Source: Bifidobacterium canis
GTDB lineage: Bacteria; Actinomycetota; Actinomycetes; Actinomycetales; Bifidobacteriaceae
Direction of reading: 5' to 3'
Assembly: GCF_009727065.1 (NCBI RefSeq)
Contig: NZ_WNLP01000006.1
Location: forward strand, 1-64,000
Length of the DNA: 64,000 bases
This document shows, one piece after another, positions 59,216-64,000 of the stretch (the stretch's first letter is position 1; every line of letters begins with the position of its first letter). The notes beneath the pieces are model-generated. The model was not told the origin of the DNA. It made no database searches and worked only from the letters and a program-made list of their open reading frames with translations. The translations under genes and the position numbers were made by a program.

Positions 59216-59335
59216 GGTTCCTTCCCCTTCCCTTAAGATCTCCAGAACCAATATCTGCAACCGCGACCGCCGCGCTACCAGCAATCGCGGTAAAGTTCGA
59301 GCAGCATCACTCGAACGTGGTGTTATTCCGTAGTG

Positions 59336-60693
59336 TTATTCAAGGAGCGTCCACGGCTGGCTCGGCAGATCGCGCAGGTAGCCTTTCTGCCAATTCCATT
59401 GCGGGTGCTCTTCCATGAACGTTTCGGCGTCGAACGGCTCGCCGTCGGCACGTCCGGCTCTGCCCCACATGCGCATCGCCTTGATGTCGGAGGCGTCGGC
59501 GCATTTGCCGTCACATGAGCCGCCCGGGAAGAACGGCACGTTCCATACGCCGCGCGGGTCGTCGGCGAAGTATTGCGGGTCGACGTCGTAATGCGCGCAG
59601 ATGTTGCGCGAACTCGGACTGACATACCCCAAGTACGGGTCGTATTTATCGGCAAGAATGCGTTTGGCAACGTTGTCATCAATGGTTCCGAACACTTTCG
59701 GCAGCAGGTGCTCGAACCGCGCACGCCGCGCGCCCGTTTGCTGGCGTATGTCGCTGTACCCGTTATCCGCGCATTCGAGATTGCGAATACGCGGATCATT
59801 GCAAGCGTTGCAACCATAATAGAAACCGTAGTATGCGCGTAGCAGCTCCTGATGCTTGAGTCCCTGCTCGTAGCGGGCGATCTCATTGGTGTTCGCATCG
59901 CAAAGCAGCCAAATGTTTGCGCAACCGCCATTGTTCCGCTTGTTAATGAGGCTCACCCACTCGTCGATACTGCCCGCATATTGCGCGGCTTTGCGTGCGC
60001 GAACGAATTCGGGAACACCGCTGGCATCGTAGCCGATGAAACCGGCGATCGTCGTCTCGGCGATGCCCAAACCTGCGGATGTGATGGTGAAGTCGGTCAT
60101 CGACGCGATGTACCCGGGAACTGTTTGCATGATGAAACTGTTGCCACGTTTCGGTTTCACACGCTCGCACACGTTGAAATATTGTCCGCTCCAGAACTCG
60201 GCGAAACTTTCGTGCGCGATCACCGGTCGGCCGTCTGCTGTCGCCTCGCCGGTGGCCACGAAAGCCGAGCAATGTGAGCCACGCGGACCTATCGGCGGGT
60301 TATTCGAGTACTTCGGCGCCACTTGCGGCCACCAGTACTCGGTCAGTTCCATCCAATCATTCCAACCGATGACGTCATCCAGCGACGTCGCCACTCCCCT
60401 AGCGGTAAATCCATCTGCCATTCCCTGCATTTCCTCGAGGTATTCCTCTGGAATCCTGCTCTTGTGCATTTTGACGGCTTGCTTGGCGAAGAACGAGTAT
60501 TCCATACCCGTGTTTTCAAGTGTCATATATGTGTAGACGCGCACTGCATCCGCGAATTCGTCCGCGAGCAAATACCCGTGCTGAAAACCGATTTCGTACG
60601 GGCTTCCCTCCAAGCTCAGGTATTTCCACCCGTTGATATTTTCCAGCGAGGCTTTGGCAATAATTTTTGCTGTTCAGCATTGAGTTGTGCCAT
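59336..60693 (-). CDS. C45-family autoproteolytic hydrolase, frame broken near the N-terminus
   Basis: About 452 aa after correction. The Ntn-type nucleophile Cys is in GPRGSHCSAFVATG; the preceding segment would be removed by self-cleavage, as in C45 peptidases and acyltransferases (phospholipase B-like). ATG at 60693 has a strong ribosome site (GAGGAAAGGGG) and encodes MAQLNAEQQK, then the frame breaks at five A on the coding strand (60664-60668). Adding one A restores IIAKASLENINGWKYLSLEGSPYE. As read, the in-frame start is TTG at 60613. First gene of the peptide/amino-acid cluster. Confidence 0.82.
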
Positions 60694-61078
60694 GTGCAGC
60701 CCCTTTCCTCGAAACTGGTTTCACCTTAGAAAAACTGGGGTTGCGATTGGTTTTCTTTGACTCTTGGCAGATACACTGCGAGCGGAACAGAGAACAGTTA
60801 TTTTGAAGAAAAATTTAATATTATTTGTTGATTCGAAATTTTTAAAAAGTAGAATATTATGACAACGTTTGCTTATTGCTGAGAACGTGACATGCCGTAA
60901 CTTTATAGCGGTTCTTTTCTGCGCTGCCAGAGTTCAGGTTCAGGGCATTTCTATGCACACTGTCTGCAACGAACGTCTACTACTTGGTTGATATTTGCCA
61001 GCAACACCGCAACAGAAGGGGTCTCCCCGCGCAAAACTACGCGGGAAGACCCTGCTCGAAATGCTGATCAGCTATAGA
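60694..61078. other. Intergenic region with an AT-rich block
   Basis: No gene is evident. About 60795-60880 is strongly AT-rich, a plausible promoter for the C45 gene on the minus strand. The right end holds the hairpin at 61018. Confidence 0.5.
61018..61052 (-). terminator. Hairpin downstream of the Pro/Gln-rich membrane-protein gene
   Basis: GGGGTCTCCCCGCG pairs with CGCGGGAAGACCC with one mismatch and an 8-base loop. It lies 27 bases beyond the stop of the minus-strand gene. Confidence 0.7.
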
Positions 61079-62221
61079 TCAATCCTGCTCATTGTGCTGC
61101 TGAGTCGCATCTTGCGACTGCTGTGCGGCGGTCTGCTGTTCCGTCGGTTGCACTGGCTGAGCCGGCTGCACCGACTGAGGCTGCTGAACCGGAGGCTGTG
61201 GGGCGGCCGGCTGCTGCGTCATTGCCTGCTGCGCCTGCTGCACCGGCTGAGCTGGCTGAGTAGGCTGAGTAGGCTGAGCAGGCTGATTGAATGGAGCCTG
61301 CCATTGCGCTTGATTCGGCTGGACTGGCTGAGCGTTGGGCTGCGGAGCTGCAGGCTGTGCACCGGCAGCCGGGTTCTCCACGCCGAACTGCCAATTGCTG
61401 TTGTCGACATTGCTCGGCGGCTGCTGCGCAGGAACGCCGAACTGCCAGCCGTTGTTCTGATACGAGCTGTCGAATGCCGGGTTTGCCGGCGGATTCTGCG
61501 CAGCCGCCTTCTTTGCGCGCTGTGCGTTGTAGAACGCGACGATGGTGCCGACGAGCATGACGATGATGGCGATGACCAGCAGCCACATGCCTGCGCCATA
61601 GCTTGCACCGACATTGATATATGACGAATAGGCGTTCACGTTGCCGAAGCTGCTGCCGGCGTTGGCGATCTCATAGATGACGAGCAACGCGTAGATGATG
61701 GTGATGGTGAGCGCTGCGATCTCCTGGCGCAGCACGGCGAGCACGCCGATTGCTATTGCGCCAAACAGCAGTACCCAACCAATGCCGTGCGGCATCAGAG
61801 AAACGGAAACGGATGCGTTGAACATATTCACGCCGGCGAACGGCAGGAACAGGCCGATGATGGCGAGCACTGCGCCCACCGCCGTGACCAGATTGCCGTA
61901 GGCAATGTCATAGTTGCCGATGCGAATGTGCTGCTTACCCATCGAATCCGCGAATTTGTTCACCGACTCTTTCACGTCGACAGGAGCCTGCTGAGGCTGA
62001 GGCGGCTGATTGAACTGCGGCGCCTGCTGGTTCTGCGCATACTGCGCATTGGGTGCAGCGTTTGGAGCGGCATTCGGCGCAGCTGCCGGTGGCACGTTCT
62101 GGGATTGTTGCGGCTGTTGCGGAGCCGCTTGCTGAGGCTGCGGTGCGGCCTGCTGAGGCTGGGCTGGCTGCGGAGCAGCACTTTGGCTGTTGTCGGCAGC
62201 GTTGTTGTCATTCGGATTCAT
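61079..62221 (-). CDS. Pro/Gln-rich four-helix membrane protein, unknown
   Basis: 380 aa. The first 80 residues and the last 130 are Pro/Gln/Ala-rich repeats (for example PQQAAPQPQQ and QPTQPTQPAQPVQ), encoded by short tandem DNA repeats. The middle has about four transmembrane helices (LVTAVGAVLAIIGLFLPFAG; GWVLLFGAIAIGVLAVL). ATG at 62221 (MNPNDNNAADN) lies about 6 bases after AAGGA; ATG at 62227 directly abuts it. It may be a wall- or septum-interacting protein, but no family was recognised. Confidence 0.75.
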   Translation of the reverse strand: MNPNDNNAADNSQSAAPQPAQPQQAAPQPQQAAPQQPQQSQNVPPAAAPNAAPNAAPNAQYAQNQQAPQFNQPPQPQQAPVDVKESVNKFADSMGKQHIRIGNYDIAYGNLVTAVGAVLAIIGLFLPFAGVNMFNASVSVSLMPHGIGWVLLFGAIAIGVLAVLRQEIAALTITIIYALLVIYEIANAGSSFGNVNAYSSYINVGASYGAGMWLLVIAIIVMLVGTIVAFYNAQRAKKAAAQNPPANPAFDSSYQNNGWQFGVPAQQPPSNVDNSNWQFGVENPAAGAQPAAPQPNAQPVQPNQAQWQAPFNQPAQPTQPTQPAQPVQQAQQAMTQQPAAPQPPVQQPQSVQPAQPVQPTEQQTAAQQSQDATQQHNEQD

Positions 62222-62270
62222 ACTCATCCTTACATGGGTCGGGCATGCGCAAGCACGCCTGAAATACAAC

Positions 62271-62332
62271 GATCGGCACCATCATAGCCAACACACGTTT
62301 ACATCGCGTGTGCAAGCTCGACGGTGCCGATC
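62271..62332 (-). terminator. Nested hairpin downstream of lysS
   Basis: On the minus strand GATCGGCACC pairs with GGTGCCGATC and encloses CACACG...CGTGTG, followed by GTTGTATTT. Located just after the lysS stop. Confidence 0.65.
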
Positions 62333-62351
62333 CGTTGCGAAAAGAATTGCG

Positions 62352-64000
62352 TCAGTTGTTGAGCGGCTTGACGAGCGGGAACGTGATCGTCTCGCGAATC
62401 GTGGCGCCGGTCAGTGCGATGAGCAGTCGGTCGATGCCCATGCCCATGCCACCTGCCGGCGGCATGCCAACGCCGAGCGCCTCGAGGAAGTCCTCGTCGA
62501 TGTCGCTGGCTTCGGCGTCGCCTGCGAGCGCGTCCTTGGCCTGTGCCACGAAGCGTTCGCGCTGCACCACTGGGTCGTTGAGCTCGGAGTAGCCGGTGGC
62601 GAGTTCGAAGCCGCGCACGTAGAGATCCCACTTCTCCACGACGCCCGGCTTGCTGCGGTGCGCCTTGACGAGCGGTGAGGTCTCCACAGGGAAGTCGCGC
62701 ACGAAGGTAGGCTCATAGAGCTTGTCTTCGTAGAAGTGCTCCCACAGGTGTTCGACGAGCTTGCCGTGGTTCTCCACTTCGTCGCGTTCCACGCCGAGAC
62801 GGTCGGCGATGGCACCGAGTTCGTCGACGGAGGTTTCCGGCGTGATCTCCTTGCCGAGCGCTTCCGACAGCGAGTCATACATACTCATGTGCTTCCATTC
62901 GCCACCGAAGTCGTATTCGGTGCCGTCGAGCAGCGTCACCTTCGTGGAGCCGAACACGTCGATGGCCGTCTTCTGAATGAGTTCTTTGACGAGCTTGGCG
63001 ATCGTGTCGTAGTTGCCGTAGGCTTCATAAGCTTCGACCATCGTGAACTCAGGGGCGTGCGTGGCGTCGACGCCTTCGTTGCGGAAGTCGCGGTTGATTT
63101 CGAACACGCGCTCGATGCCACCAACCAGGCAGCGCTTCAGGAACAGCTCCGGTGCGATGCGCAGGTAGAGGTCGAGGTCGAAGGCGTTCATGTGCGTGGT
63201 GAACGGGCGAGCCGCAGCGCCACCATGAATCGTCTGCAGCATCGGGGTTTCAACCTCGAGGAACCCGTGATCGTCGAAGGTGCGGCGCAGCGAGGCGACG
63301 GCCTTGGAACGGTTGCGCACCATGTTGCGAATCTTCTCGTCGGCGATCATGCCGATGTATGGCTTACGCGTGCGGGTGTCTTCATTGAGTTCCTTGTGCA
63401 GCGTCGGAAGCGGCTGAAGCGCCTTGGCCGCGATTGCCCATTCGTCGGCGAACACCGAGAGCTCACCGGTCTTCGACGCGATCACACGGCCCTTGACGAA
63501 CAGATGATCACCCAGGTCAACGAGCTGCTTGAACTGCTTGAGCGAGTCGGCGCCGATCTGCTTCTTCGAAAGCATGGCCTGAATGGTGGTGCCGTCTCCC
63601 GCCGCGAGCTGCACGAAGCACAGGCCGCCAGCGTTGCGAATGAACAGCACGCGACCTGCGATGCCCACCACGTCATCGGTTTCGGCGCCTGCTTCGAGCT
63701 TGCCGTCATACTTGGCACGCACGTCGTCGATCGTCGTGGTGATGTCAAGCGACACCGGGTATGGATTGATGCCGTCTTTGAGCATCATCGCGCGCTTGGC
63801 GACGCGCGTCTGCACCTGCTCGGAGTGTGCGAGTGGGCCGAATTCCTTGTTCGATGGATCCACGGCGTCGTCGAGTGACGCACCTTCCTGCACACGGTCG
63901 AAAATCGCCTTGTCTTGGTTGAGGAGCATCTCCGCGCGCTCCACGGTGCTCATCGCAGGCGCGAGGTTCTCATCTTCTTCAATAATGATCTCAGGGGTTT
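62352..64000 (-). CDS. lysS: Lysyl-tRNA synthetase, class II (5' end beyond the window)
   Basis: At least 533 aa are present. OB-fold anticodon-binding domain, then the class II core with motif 2 FRNEGVDATHAPEFTMVEAYE and motif 3 GGMGMGIDRLL, ending LVKPLNN. It charges tRNA-Lys. The frame stays open to the window edge past ATG 63953 (preceding codons encode EIIIEEDENLAPA) and no ribosome site precedes that ATG. The true start is therefore probably outside, although 63953 cannot be excluded. Confidence 0.93.
   Translation of the reverse strand, partial: TPEIIIEEDENLAPAMSTVERAEMLLNQDKAIFDRVQEGASLDDAVDPSNKEFGPLAHSEQVQTRVAKRAMMLKDGINPYPVSLDITTTIDDVRAKYDGKLEAGAETDDVVGIAGRVLFIRNAGGLCFVQLAAGDGTTIQAMLSKKQIGADSLKQFKQLVDLGDHLFVKGRVIASKTGELSVFADEWAIAAKALQPLPTLHKELNEDTRTRKPYIGMIADEKIRNMVRNRSKAVASLRRTFDDHGFLEVETPMLQTIHGGAAARPFTTHMNAFDLDLYLRIAPELFLKRCLVGGIERVFEINRDFRNEGVDATHAPEFTMVEAYEAYGNYDTIAKLVKELIQKTAIDVFGSTKVTLLDGTEYDFGGEWKHMSMYDSLSEALGKEITPETSVDELGAIADRLGVERDEVENHGKLVEHLWEHFYEDKLYEPTFVRDFPVETSPLVKAHRSKPGVVEKWDLYVRGFELATGYSELNDPVVQRERFVAQAKDALAGDAEASDIDEDFLEALGVGMPPAGGMGMGIDRLLIALTGATIRETITFPLVKPLNN

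Noticed and set aside
62736-63878. 380-residue open frame antisense to lysS
   Set aside because: Opposite strand to a clear lysyl-tRNA synthetase; no motif or ribosome site.

Overview
The window looks like chromosomal DNA of a Bifidobacterium. It is GC-rich and has dense long shadow ORFs. It carries LacI-controlled beta-galactoside loci with GH42 and GH2 beta-galactosidases, a sugar ABC transporter without its own ATPase, a GPH-type lactose permease, oleate hydratase, and a S10 peptidase/amino-acid permease cluster. The species cannot be fixed by eye. Both edges cut a gene: a tRNA on the left and lysS on the right.

Layout. 1-127: tRNA-Asp and a truncated second tRNA. 241-7310: a regulator and operon for galacto-oligosaccharide use (LacI, two permeases, GH42 enzyme, binding lipoprotein). 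Two near-identical palindromic operators sit 22 bp downstream of a shared 13-mer. 8703-14726: a second lactose locus (LacI, GH2 LacZ, LacS). 14841-17816: a DXS-type transketolase and two small genes. 17872-25235: a JetA-JetB-JetC (MksF-E-B) SMC-like operon with no JetD/MksG nuclease, directly preceded by a DUF2130 gene with a D...ExK nuclease-like signature. 25306-31203: a cutinase-like lipoprotein, a wall-anchored surface protein, an OLD-type ATPase/TOPRIM protein, a small kinase-like protein and a membrane protein. 31371-47681: housekeeping genes (GNAT, 5'-nucleotidase, tRNA-Glu, trmB, galE, phosphatase, folA, thyA, OsmC, Usp, NlpC/P60, CHAP, serC, manA, sensor kinase, phoU). 47806-49845: oleate hydratase. 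49846-51991: three different repeat arrays around one small flavin-binding-type gene. 51992-60693: gpmA, a menA-type prenyltransferase and a four-gene peptide/amino-acid cluster. 61079-64000: a Pro/Gln-rich membrane protein and lysS.

Two themes stand out. First, the SMC-like JetABC operon lacks its usual TOPRIM nuclease. The neighbouring DUF2130 protein, or the OLD-type TOPRIM protein 3 kb away, could replace it, or the complex could be a chromosomal MksBEF condensin. Second, the 1.9 kb between ohyA and gpmA holds a 9-unit 51-bp tandem array with higher-order structure, a 171-bp inverted repeat built on an exact 20-bp period, and 14 copies of a TTTTGCTGTTT-like motif in alternating orientation at about 21-bp steps. 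This has the look of an ordered protein-binding or structural DNA region.

Quality note. Four genes (folA, the sensor kinase, the menA-type gene and the C45 hydrolase) are each put out of frame by what looks like one missing base in a short homopolymer. All four are restored by adding one base. This pattern points to homopolymer errors in the assembly rather than four real mutations.
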